Shown piece after piece: positions 1 through 5,823 of a stretch of DNA of 5,823 nt. Origin of the DNA: Nitrospira sp. GTDB lineage: Bacteria > Nitrospirota > JACRHL01. The notes beneath the pieces are model-generated. The model was not told where the DNA came from. It saw nothing but the letters and a program-made list of their open reading frames with translations, and searched no databases. The stretch spans positions 1 to 5,823 of the forward strand of contig JALWRU010000240.1 in assembly GCA_026994095.1 (NCBI GenBank), read 5' to 3'. The translations under genes were made by a program, and so were the position numbers. Position 1 is the first letter of the stretch. Each line of letters begins with the position of its first letter.

Positions 1-734
1 CCCACCTTCTGCACAGTGGCCGCCAATGCCTGCCGAATGACCGAGGCCTCACCACACCCCATGCAGGAGCCTGCGCCACCCACGTACTGGGTCATCGCGG
101 TAGGCAGCAACATGTTGTCCACCACGATCTTGGGGTTGATGTACCCCTCTTTAGTGTCGGGCAACTTGTTGTGGAGCTTCCACATGGCGAAGTAGTCCGG
201 CAGATTCTCCGGGGTCTTCTTGATCATTTTGAGGGCGTTACGGTCACCGCAGACCTCTACGCACTCGCCGCAACCTTTGCACTTGGTGGGGTCGATGAAG
301 ATACCGAACTGTCCCCCGGCCAACGCCGATGGATCTTTTTCGTGTTTCTTTTCAAAGGCCTTGAAGTATTTAGTGGTCTCTACAAACTGGGCACCCAGCA
401 GCTCTTGCTGCTCGGACGGGAAGGCCGCCACACAGCCGGCGACTTCTTCTTTAGAAGAGACTTTGCCCCAGATGGCAGTATCCGGGCAGTTCTGCACACA
501 GTCCATGCAGCCGACACAGTCAGCCGCTTCAAACTCCGGCAGGTCCGGGGCGATGTAGGCAAAATCACGCAGACTGCCGGTCGCAGCGGGTACTACCGAG
601 TTGGCTACGAATTCATCCGCGCTCTGGCTGGAGCCACCGCCAGTGTTGTAGGCCTCCACAACCTGATAGGCGCGATCTGCGTCATACCAGCCAGGGGTTG
701 GTTTAGTAACTTTTAAGTAATTGGTTTCGCTCAT
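1..734 (-). CDS. PFOR-like delta-beta fusion subunit: 2x[4Fe-4S] ferredoxin domain plus start of TPP-binding beta domain (partial, C-terminus beyond left edge)
   Basis: Cytoplasmic electron-transfer and catalytic subunit of a 2-oxoacid:ferredoxin oxidoreductase, probably partner of the alpha-gamma protein encoded just upstream. Translating from ATG 734-732 gives 244 codons before the edge. A 72-residue N-terminal stretch comes first. Then comes a canonical CxxCxxCxxxCP cluster motif (C73, C76, C79, C83), followed by a second CxxCxxCxxxC motif (C152, C155, C158, C162) ending in Gly instead of Pro. From about residue 217 the TPP-binding beta domain begins with GSCMGCGEAS (C224, C227), which matches the start of PFOR domain VI and supplies two ligands of the third cluster. 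The TPP GDG motif and the rest lie outside the window. The start is supported by AGGA (complement of 744-747) 9 nt upstream. The gap from the alpha-gamma stop is 43 nt, so one operon. Family assignment is firm; pyruvate as substrate is inferred. Confidence 0.9.
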   Translation of the reverse strand, partial: MSETNYLKVTKPTPGWYDADRAYQVVEAYNTGGGSSQSADEFVANSVVPAATGSLRDFAYIAPDLPEFEAADCVGCMDCVQNCPDTAIWGKVSSKEEVAGCVAAFPSEQQELLGAQFVETTKYFKAFEKKHEKDPSALAGGQFGIFIDPTKCKGCGECVEVCGDRNALKMIKKTPENLPDYFAMWKLHNKLPDTKEGYINPKIVVDNMLLPTAMTQYVGGAGSCMGCGEASVIRQALAATVQKV

Positions 735-754
735 CGAAATATGTCCTGTCGTCA

Positions 755-768
755 GCCCGTCGGCGGGC
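755..768 (-). promoter_or_regulatory. Small GC hairpin between the two left-operon genes
   Basis: A 5-bp perfect stem (GCCCG/CGGGC) with a 4-nt loop lies in the 43-nt gap, 8 nt before the AGGA ribosome binding site of the delta-beta gene. There is no U-tract after it in the direction of transcription, so it is not a convincing terminator. It might influence processing or translation of the downstream gene, or be chance. Confidence 0.3.
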
Positions 769-777
769 CGAAAAATT

Positions 778-2802
778 TTAGATAAAGAACGCGTTGACGT
801 CTTTGCCCTTTGCTTCCCATTCGGCCAGCCCTTCGGCAAGAATGTGTGCCGGTGTGGCGTCCATAATCTCCTGGGGTACTTCAAACACTCGCTCATAGGC
901 CCGTTTGACTGCCATCAGGTTGTCCTGTACCACGGCATCCCCCTTTTTTCCAAAGAAGCGCTGTAACGGGGCTTCCACCTGTTTGAACAGGTCGTCGTCC
1001 GTCATCTTGGCGTCCTCCTTGAACGGAGTGACTTTCAGGAACACTCCCAGCAGGACCACACCCTGAAAACGCTGAATCAGCGAGTCGTCGCTTTTGCACG
1101 ACTCCCGCGCAATCTGCACCGTATCCACCCCGAAGAAGCGGATGCCGTTGGACTGCATGTAGTACTTGGCATAGCCGGGTAGTTGGTCCCAGAGTTCTTG
1201 CGGGCCGGTGGCATCGGTATGCTGGAACACGGTGCCGCCACTCTGCATGCCTACCAGCGGGTTGCCCATGTGCCAGGTGGTCGGGTCCATCAACGGCACA
1301 AAGTCGACCTGCTGCAATTCGCAGTGGGTGAGGATCTTGCCCTCAGGCACCACCGACAGGTAGGTGTTGGTAGGCAACCCCTTCTTCTCGGAGCCGTACT
1401 TGGGTGCCGCCTGTACGCGGAAGCCGAAGATCTCGCCCATCATGGTGGCGATCACCTTGTTGGTGGTCACACTGCCGTAACCGCCCACCGAATGGCCGCG
1501 AATCGAGAACGACCCATTGGGCCGTACATCGGGCTCTTCCTCTGCGTCCAGCGCTGTGGCGTGGTCGATACCAATGGAGAAATAACGTTTGCCCGCACCG
1601 TCCGGCAGCATATTTTTGGCCACGGCAATGATGTGTCCGGGGGTAACGTCGCGGCTGCCCAGCCCTGCAGAGCCAGAGAAGCAGACTGGCAGTTTGCCAA
1701 TCTCCGGGTAGCCCGGTGTCCCCATCTGCGCCTTGGCCAGCGCTGCCAGAATATCGGTGGTGAGCGGATTTTCTTCCATCACCGGTACATCGCACCGTTC
1801 CAGTACTGCAAATCCTTTGACGTTTTTGAGTGCCTCGGCCATCTCCTTGCCGGGGAAGGGGCGATAGGTGGTGACGTTGATTGCGCCAACCTTGATGCCC
1901 TGGGCGCGGATGACCTCCAGCGCAGAAACCACGGTTTCAGAGGTGGTGCCCATGGAGATGATGGCGTACTCCGCATCCTCCATCATGGTGGTTTCGACAT
2001 GTCCGTGACGTCGCCCGGTCAGGCGGTAGAATTCGTCGTAGCAGTCTTGCAGGATATCGGACAGCGGATCGTAATAGAGCCGCTGGGCAATCTTGCCTGG
2101 CATATAGGCGTCCTGGTTCTGCACCACACCGGTCATCAGCGGGAAATCCGGGTCGAACAGCTTGCGGACTTTATCCTCCCGATCGCCCAGGTACTCGCGG
2201 ATCAGATCATCTTCCGGGTAGAGCAGGTTTTCAATGGTGTGAGATACCAGAAAACCGTCCTGCACCGGCATAAACGGGGTGCGGGACAACTCTGCCGCAC
2301 GGCGGCTGATGAGTGCCAGATCGGCGGAGTCCTGCACGTTTTTGCCAAACAGGATGCCCCAGCCCACATCGCCCACGCCCATGACGTCATCGTGGCCTGC
2401 ATGCACGTTGAGCGACTGGGAAGTCAGCGCTCGAGAGGCCACATGCATCACCACCGGCAAGCGTTTGCCCGAAGTGGTATAGAGCACCTCTTTCATCAGG
2501 ATGAGCCCCTGCCCGGAGGTGAAGTTCACCACCCGGCCACCGGCCAGGGCATACCCCTCGCAGGCGGAGGCGGATGAATGCTCGCTTTCCAGTTCTAGCC
2601 AACCAATGGCCTTACCCCAGACGTTCTTAAAGCCGTTGGCCACAAAAATCTGGTAGTTCTGCCCCATGATGGTCGAAGACGTGATCGGATAGGCGGCAGC
2701 GGCGTCGGAGCAACGGGCCTCCACATACGCCACCGCGGCTGACCCGTCACCGGTGCCTTCAATGCCAGGGTAGGGGAACTGACTACTACTGCTGTCGGAC
2801 AT
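778..2802 (-). CDS. porA: 2-oxoacid:ferredoxin oxidoreductase, PFOR-like alpha-gamma fusion subunit (probably pyruvate)
   Basis: Complete 674-aa cytoplasmic protein. It likely binds substrate, CoA and the pyrimidine half of TPP for reversible oxidative decarboxylation of pyruvate to acetyl-CoA. Domains in order: alpha pyrimidine-binding domain (about 10-250) with YPITSST (38-44); a transketolase-C-like domain (about 270-400); a gamma domain (about 415-625) with GGYGS at 440-444, matching the GADGT-type loop of PFOR; then a C-terminal tail. T41, E74 and R124 align, with a constant offset of 10, to Thr31, Glu64 and Arg114 of Desulfovibrio africanus PFOR (recalled, not computed), which contact TPP or pyruvate. 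The usual YPITP proline is Ser42 here. The alpha-then-gamma order is that of single-chain PFOR, opposite to the KorA protein in this window. There are no cluster-binding cysteine motifs; those are in the next gene. GAGAGGG (complement of 2810-2816) sits 7 nt before the ATG. Another 2-oxoacid substrate cannot be excluded. Confidence 0.92.
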   Translation of the reverse strand: MSDSSSSQFPYPGIEGTGDGSAAVAYVEARCSDAAAAYPITSSTIMGQNYQIFVANGFKNVWGKAIGWLELESEHSSASACEGYALAGGRVVNFTSGQGLILMKEVLYTTSGKRLPVVMHVASRALTSQSLNVHAGHDDVMGVGDVGWGILFGKNVQDSADLALISRRAAELSRTPFMPVQDGFLVSHTIENLLYPEDDLIREYLGDREDKVRKLFDPDFPLMTGVVQNQDAYMPGKIAQRLYYDPLSDILQDCYDEFYRLTGRRHGHVETTMMEDAEYAIISMGTTSETVVSALEVIRAQGIKVGAINVTTYRPFPGKEMAEALKNVKGFAVLERCDVPVMEENPLTTDILAALAKAQMGTPGYPEIGKLPVCFSGSAGLGSRDVTPGHIIAVAKNMLPDGAGKRYFSIGIDHATALDAEEEPDVRPNGSFSIRGHSVGGYGSVTTNKVIATMMGEIFGFRVQAAPKYGSEKKGLPTNTYLSVVPEGKILTHCELQQVDFVPLMDPTTWHMGNPLVGMQSGGTVFQHTDATGPQELWDQLPGYAKYYMQSNGIRFFGVDTVQIARESCKSDDSLIQRFQGVVLLGVFLKVTPFKEDAKMTDDDLFKQVEAPLQRFFGKKGDAVVQDNLMAVKRAYERVFEVPQEIMDATPAHILAEGLAEWEAKGKDVNAFFI

Positions 2803-2809
2803 GGAGAAA

Positions 2810-2816
2810 CCCTCTC
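2810..2816 (-). promoter_or_regulatory. Ribosome binding site of the alpha-gamma (porA-like) gene
   Basis: The minus strand reads GAGAGGG, with a 7-nt gap to the ATG whose first base is 2802. This supports that ATG as the start of the alpha-gamma gene. Confidence 0.65.
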
Positions 2817-2883
2817 GAACAGACCAAAAAACAAACCAACTGACACGTACTTAATCTAAAACCGCATCGGTTACTCAGGTGAG

Positions 2884-2948
2884 ACACTCGGGAATTGTAA
2901 AGCGAGCAGGTGGAGTTTGTCATCATACCCTTGTAACTGTCCGAGTGT
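2884..2948. repeat. Widely spaced inverted repeat, 8-bp perfect arms
   Basis: ACACTCGG at 2884-2891 is exactly repeated in inverse as CCGAGTGT at 2941-2948, with 49 bp between. The match extends to 9 of 10 when two outer bases are added. It flanks the possible minus-strand -10 (TATGAT, complement of 2922-2927), so it could be a pair of operator half-sites for the left operon. It could also be coincidental. Confidence 0.35.
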
Positions 2949-2965
2949 GTAACATATTAAATAGC

Positions 2966-2979
2966 CGTCAACAATGACG
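2966..2979. repeat. Short inverted repeat CGTCA/TGACG
   Basis: CGTCA (2966-2970) and TGACG (2975-2979) are separated by ACAA. On the minus strand it overlaps a TTGACG that resembles a -35 element. Possible operator; arms this short arise readily by chance. Confidence 0.25.
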
Positions 2980-3067
2980 TCTAATGGGTTGCGAATCGCG
3001 GCGCTCCATGTTTTTATTGTGCATTATCAGTTGGTTGTGGGTTTTCTTGCGGGCGTTGGAATCGGTA

Positions 3068-3082
3068 TCACTATTTTAGTGA
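3068..3082. repeat. 15-bp dyad, TCACTA-TTT-TAGTGA
   Basis: Perfect 6-bp arms around a 3-bp AT centre, near the middle of the divergent region. Size and spacing fit a binding site for a dimeric helix-turn-helix regulator. No specific regulator family is recognised. It has no following T-tract, so it is unlikely to be a terminator. Confidence 0.4.
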
Positions 3083-3123
3083 AGAAATTGACGATTGCAG
3101 CCGTAGGGGCAACTTAAATTGCA

Positions 3124-3150
3124 GGGGGGATGGCGCGCAGGGTTCCCCCC
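3124..3150. repeat. Inverted repeat with G6A/TC6 arms upstream of a possible -10
   Basis: GGGGGGA at 3124-3130 pairs perfectly with TCCCCCC at 3144-3150 across a 13-nt spacer. It ends 4 bp before TATACT (3155-3160), where a -35 would lie if that were the korA-like promoter. Possible operator or structural element; function unknown. Confidence 0.35.
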
Positions 3151-3210
3151 ACCGTATACTAGGCCCGGTGAGCGTGGATGCTTGCCTTGGGGATGGGCTG
3201 AAAGCCTTTG

Positions 3211-3230
3211 ATTTATAAGATAAATTTATC
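3211..3230. repeat. Nested AT-rich palindromes upstream of the korA-like gene
   Basis: GATAAATTTATC at 3219-3230 is a perfect 12-bp palindrome. It overlaps a second inverted repeat, ATTTAT-AAG-ATAAAT at 3211-3225. The cluster stands out by its AT content about 90 bp before the korA-like start. Candidate operator or promoter element (TATAAG lies within it). Confidence 0.4.
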
Positions 3231-3275
3231 CGGTTGAAGCGGCTGAGGCCGGTTCCGTTTTTGACGTTGTCATGT

Positions 3276-3289
3276 CCCCATATGCGGGG
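3276..3289 (+). promoter_or_regulatory. Leader hairpin candidate near the korA-like ribosome binding site
   Basis: CCCCATATGCGGGG has CCCC/GGGG arms around ATATGC and would be a perfect palindrome but for one extra C. It ends 16 nt before the AGGAGG site, so in RNA it could form a small stem in the leader. No riboswitch class is recognised. Confidence 0.25.
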
Positions 3290-3305
3290 TGAAACAGCGT
3301 ATTTT

Positions 3306-3311
3306 AGGAGG
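3306..3311 (+). promoter_or_regulatory. AGGAGG ribosome binding site that decides the korA-like start
   Basis: A perfect AGGAGG core at 3306-3311 lies 5 nt before GTG 3317-3319. The alternative in-frame GTG at 3311 overlaps the last base of this motif and so cannot be its start codon. The site therefore selects 3317. Confidence 0.8.
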
Positions 3312-3316
3312 TGTTC

Positions 3317-5089
3317 GTGGCGATTGATCTGACTATCAAGGTGGCCGGTGAGGGGGGTGAGGGGGTCATCAGCTCCGGAGATTTTATCATGCAGGCCGCC
3401 AGTCGTGCTGGCATGGAGGTCATGACCTTCAAGAGCTTTCCTGCTGAGATTAAGGGTGGTTACGCCCTGTCGCAGGTGCGCATCAGTGATGAGAAAATTC
3501 TCTCCCAGGGCGACGGCTTTGACATCGTTGTACTGTTCAACGGCGAGGCCTATGAGTGCAACAAGCCGCTGTTGACCCCGGGCACCATCATGGTGTGGGA
3601 TGGCCCGCACGGCGGCGACTTTGAGCCGGAAGATCACGAAGGCGTCCAGATGTTCGCCGTGCCCATGAGCCACATCGCCAAGAACGAGCTTAAAAATTAC
3701 ATTGCCAAGAACATGGTTGCCATGGGCGCCGTGATTGAACTGTTCGACCTGCCAGAAGAGTCGCTCAAGTCGTCGATCCACGACAAATTTATCTCCAAGG
3801 GTCAGGAAGTTGTCGATTTCAACTTCAAGGCCATTGAACTGGGTCGCCAGTGGATTCGTGAAAACTACCCCGATCGCAACGTGCCGATGTCGTTTCCGAA
3901 GCCCAAGCCGCAGAAAGACGTCGTCATCATTGAAGGCAACCAGGCGATCTCGCTGGGTGCCGCTATGGCGGGCTGCAAATTCTATGGGGCCTACCCCATT
4001 ACCCCCGCCACCAGCGTGGGTAACCATCTGGTAGACCTGCTGCACCATTTGAACGGTACGGTCTATCAGACCGAGGACGAGATCTCGGCGCTGGCCACCG
4101 TCATCGGCGCCTCGTTTACCGGGATGAAAGCAATGACCGCCACTGCTGGCCCCGGTATCGCCCTGATGCAGGAATTGATCGGGCTGGCAATCATGAGTGA
4201 AGTACCGGTAGTGATTGCCGATGTGCAGCGTGGTGGGCCGTCCACCGGCATGCCGACCAAACACGATCAGGGCGATCTGTTCGCCACCGCGTTGGGCACC
4301 CACGGGGATGCACCGCGCATCGTGCTGGCTGCCTCCAGTGTGGAAGATTGTCTCTACCGGACCATCGATGCCTTCAATCTGGCCGAGAAGTACCAGACCC
4401 CGGTGCTGCTGCTGTCGGATGCCTCCCTGTCGATTCAGACCGAGGCCATGCCGCGGCCGGATATGTCCAAAATCGAGATCGTCGATCGCGAATTTGCGGT
4501 CTCGCCTGAAGAGGGTGAAAAGTTCAACCGCTACAAAATCACCGAGTCGGGTGTGTCGCCCATGGGTGCGCCGGGCATTCCGGGCACCAACTACGCTGCC
4601 ACCGGCCTGGAGCACTCTGAGGATTCCGGTCCTCGTACCAACGTCGAGACCCGTAACGCCATGACCGAGAAGCGCTGGCGCAAGTTCGACAACATTGAGG
4701 ACGAGTACGAGCAGATGGAGCGTACCGGTGATGATGGCGACGATCTGGGCATCATCCCCTGGGGTATGACCCAGGCGGTGACCCGCGAGGCCGTTGCGCG
4801 GCTGCGGGCACAGGGCCATAAGGTCAGCGTGTTGTACCCGAAGATGCTGTGGCCCATGCCGAAGAAGCAGATCGAGGCGTTTGCCGCATCGGTGAAGACC
4901 GTCGTGGTGCCGGAGGCCAACTACCAGGGGCAGTTTGCCGACCTGATCAAGATGCGCACCAACGTGGTGCCGATCAAGTTCAATGCCTATCGGGGTGAGC
5001 CGTTGATCCCACGGGACATCGAGAGCATGGCGCTGGAGCTGTTGCAGACCGCCCAGGATGCAATGCCCGAACGCTTGGCAATCCACTAA
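3317..5089 (+). CDS. korA: 2-oxoacid:ferredoxin oxidoreductase, KorA-type gamma-alpha fusion subunit (probably 2-oxoglutarate)
   Basis: Complete 590-aa cytoplasmic subunit starting at GTG 3317. It works with the beta subunit encoded next, probably interconverting 2-oxoglutarate + CoA and succinyl-CoA + CO2 with ferredoxin as electron carrier. The gamma domain is N-terminal (about 1-185) and opens with the glycine-rich GEGGEG (11-16). The alpha domain follows: YPITPAT (226-232), TEDE (252-255) with the TPP-activating acidic region, and the hallmark RGGPSTGMPTKHDQGDL (305-321). The C-terminal domain contains the WG-containing segment and LWPMP typical of KorA. Gamma-before-alpha order and length fit the two-subunit KorAB family well. 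Substrate cannot be proven from sequence; related enzymes act on pyruvate or branched-chain 2-oxoacids, but the motif set is closest to 2-oxoglutarate enzymes. The stop lies 52 nt before the beta gene, so the two are cotranscribed. Confidence 0.93.
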   Translation: MAIDLTIKVAGEGGEGVISSGDFIMQAASRAGMEVMTFKSFPAEIKGGYALSQVRISDEKILSQGDGFDIVVLFNGEAYECNKPLLTPGTIMVWDGPHGGDFEPEDHEGVQMFAVPMSHIAKNELKNYIAKNMVAMGAVIELFDLPEESLKSSIHDKFISKGQEVVDFNFKAIELGRQWIRENYPDRNVPMSFPKPKPQKDVVIIEGNQAISLGAAMAGCKFYGAYPITPATSVGNHLVDLLHHLNGTVYQTEDEISALATVIGASFTGMKAMTATAGPGIALMQELIGLAIMSEVPVVIADVQRGGPSTGMPTKHDQGDLFATALGTHGDAPRIVLAASSVEDCLYRTIDAFNLAEKYQTPVLLLSDASLSIQTEAMPRPDMSKIEIVDREFAVSPEEGEKFNRYKITESGVSPMGAPGIPGTNYAATGLEHSEDSGPRTNVETRNAMTEKRWRKFDNIEDEYEQMERTGDDGDDLGIIPWGMTQAVTREAVARLRAQGHKVSVLYPKMLWPMPKKQIEAFAASVKTVVVPEANYQGQFADLIKMRTNVVPIKFNAYRGEPLIPRDIESMALELLQTAQDAMPERLAIH

Positions 5090-5116
5090 TACTTCTATTA
5101 TTTAATTACAGATTGA

Positions 5117-5127
5117 AGGTTAAACCT
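5117..5127 (+). repeat. Small dyad AGGTT-A-AACCT between the korA- and korB-like genes
   Basis: This 11-nt symmetrical element sits immediately before the AGGAG (5130-5134) of the beta gene. In RNA it could form at most a 3-4 bp stem, so any effect on translation would be slight. No terminator is visible in the 52-nt gap. Confidence 0.2.
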
Positions 5128-5141
5128 CAAGGAGATACGAC

Positions 5142-5823
5142 ATGGCATTGCCAGTGACATTAAACGTCCACGTCGATGAAAAACTGAAGGCCAAAGACTA
5201 CCGCAGCGACATCAACCCCACCTGGTGCCCGGGTTGTGGCGACTTTGGTGTGGTAGGTTCGTTGGCCAAGGCCTACGCCGAGCAGAAATATGACCCGGCT
5301 TCGGTCACCACCGTGTCTGGCATCGGTTGCAGCTCGCGCTTGCCGTTGTGGATGAACTCGTTTGGCATCCACTCTTGCCACGGACGTGCGTTGCCGGTGG
5401 CCATCGGTGCCCATCTGGCCCGCCCGGAGATGCCGGTAGTGGTGACCATTGGTGACGGGGACTGTTTCTCTATCGGTGGTGCCCACATCCTCAACCCGGC
5501 CCGCCGTAACATGAACATGACCCTGATTGTCATGGACAACGGCACCTTCGCATTGACCAAGAACCAGAACTCGCCTACCAGCCGTCTGGACCTGCCGGGT
5601 ACGTTGACCAGTGGCATGGGTAATCTGGACGCGCCGATGAACCCCATTGAGCTGATGATTACCTACGGTGCAACCTATGTGGCGCAGACCTATTCGGCCA
5701 ACGCCAAGCACATGGGTATGGTGATCAACGAAGCGCTGGCCCACGAAGGGTTCTCCTACGTCAACGTCCTGTCGCCGTGCCCCACCTACAACAAGGTGGA
5801 CACGTTTGCGTACTTCAAGCCGC
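5142..5823 (+). CDS. korB: 2-oxoacid:ferredoxin oxidoreductase, KorB-type beta subunit (partial, C-terminus beyond right edge)
   Basis: TPP- and [4Fe-4S]-binding catalytic subunit of the right-hand enzyme; 227 codons are visible and the frame is open at the edge. NPTWCPGCGDFG near the N-terminus gives cluster ligands C29 and C32. GIGCSS gives C63 and SPCPTYN gives C213, together the four-cysteine set expected of this family. H80-G-R82 is the conserved HGR. The TPP/Mg motif starts GDGD (104-107) and ends at D132-N133. Unlike the delta-beta gene on the left, there is no ferredoxin domain, so electrons must pass directly from this one cluster to a separate ferredoxin. AGGAG at 5130-5134 is 7 nt before the ATG. 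It follows the alpha-gamma gene by 52 nt. After the DN pair, TFALTKNQN replaces the more usual IYGLTKGQ-type sequence; this region is near the cofactor, so substrate or partner differences are possible. Confidence 0.92.
   Translation, partial: MALPVTLNVHVDEKLKAKDYRSDINPTWCPGCGDFGVVGSLAKAYAEQKYDPASVTTVSGIGCSSRLPLWMNSFGIHSCHGRALPVAIGAHLARPEMPVVVTIGDGDCFSIGGAHILNPARRNMNMTLIVMDNGTFALTKNQNSPTSRLDLPGTLTSGMGNLDAPMNPIELMITYGATYVAQTYSANAKHMGMVINEALAHEGFSYVNVLSPCPTYNKVDTFAYFKP

Larger units (their letters stand above)
2803..3316. promoter_or_regulatory. Divergent intergenic control region between the two oxidoreductase operons
   Basis: This 514-bp stretch has no convincing gene and must carry the promoters of both operons unless they are read from further away. 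It is more AT-rich than the flanking genes in parts. Possible -10 elements are TATGAT on the minus strand (complement of 2922-2927, 5 of 6 consensus), TATACT at 3155-3160 and TATAAG at 3214-3219 on the plus strand (each 5 of 6). None has a good -35 at 16-18 nt, so no promoter is assigned firmly. TTGACG occurs at 3088-3093 and 3261-3266 on plus and as the complement of 2966-2971 on minus, also without well-spaced partners. Several inverted repeats, listed separately, suggest regulator binding or leader structure. Confidence 0.6.

Noticed and set aside
171..716. 181-codon plus-strand open frame at the left end
   Set aside because: Antisense to the ferredoxin-beta gene, whose cysteine motifs identify the true frame.
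755..768. Hairpin as a rho-independent terminator between the left-operon genes
   Set aside because: No U-tract follows on the minus strand, and the next gene starts only 21 nt later with its own ribosome binding site.
1183..2577. 464-codon open frame on the plus strand inside the PFOR alpha-gamma gene
   Set aside because: Antisense to a well-supported conserved protein; His/Gly/Arg-rich composition, no recognisable motif.
2951..2971. Minus-strand TTGACG followed by a TATGTT-like box as the left promoter
   Set aside because: The spacing is about 9 nt, too short for a sigma-70 promoter.
3261..3286. TTGACG plus TATGCG as a sigma-70 promoter for the right operon
   Set aside because: The spacer is only 14 nt and TATGCG is a poor -10; no suitable hexamer sits at 16-18 nt.
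3071..5086. 671-codon open frame on the minus strand antisense to the KorA-type gene
   Set aside because: It covers a gene with clear family motifs on the plus strand. Its translation is rich in His, Gly and Arg with no recognisable domain, as expected of a GC-rich antisense shadow.
5160..5744. 194-codon minus-strand open frame at the right end
   Set aside because: Antisense to the KorB-type gene with its full cluster and TPP motifs.

Overview
The window is a bacterial metabolic locus of moderately high GC with good Shine-Dalgarno sites. It holds two divergently transcribed operons, each encoding a thiamine-diphosphate, iron-sulfur 2-oxoacid:ferredoxin oxidoreductase. No RNA genes, mobile elements, CRISPR arrays or pseudogenes were seen.

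Layout: (1) 1-734, minus strand, truncated by the left edge: a protein joining a two-cluster ferredoxin (delta) domain to the start of a TPP-binding beta subunit. (2) 778-2802, minus strand: a complete 674-aa alpha-gamma subunit resembling the N-terminal half of single-chain pyruvate:ferredoxin oxidoreductase (PFOR). Genes 2 and 1 form an operon read leftwards. (3) 2803-3316: a 514-bp intergenic control region with several inverted repeats. (4) 3317-5089, plus strand: a complete 590-aa gamma-alpha fusion of the KorA type. (5) 5142-5823, plus strand, truncated by the right edge: the KorB-type TPP/4Fe-4S beta subunit.

How they work together: the left enzyme most likely interconverts acetyl-CoA + CO2 and pyruvate. 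The right enzyme most likely interconverts succinyl-CoA + CO2 and 2-oxoglutarate. Both would use low-potential ferredoxin. The two back to back are what the carboxylating steps of the reductive TCA cycle require. The host may therefore be an autotrophic anaerobe or microaerophile, plausibly a pseudomonadotal sulfur oxidiser or magnetotactic bacterium. That taxonomic guess is inference and weak. Oxidative use of both enzymes in an anaerobe is equally compatible with the sequence.

The most notable point is the architecture of the left enzyme. It looks like a single-chain PFOR cut into two genes exactly at the gamma/delta boundary, with domain order conserved across the cut.
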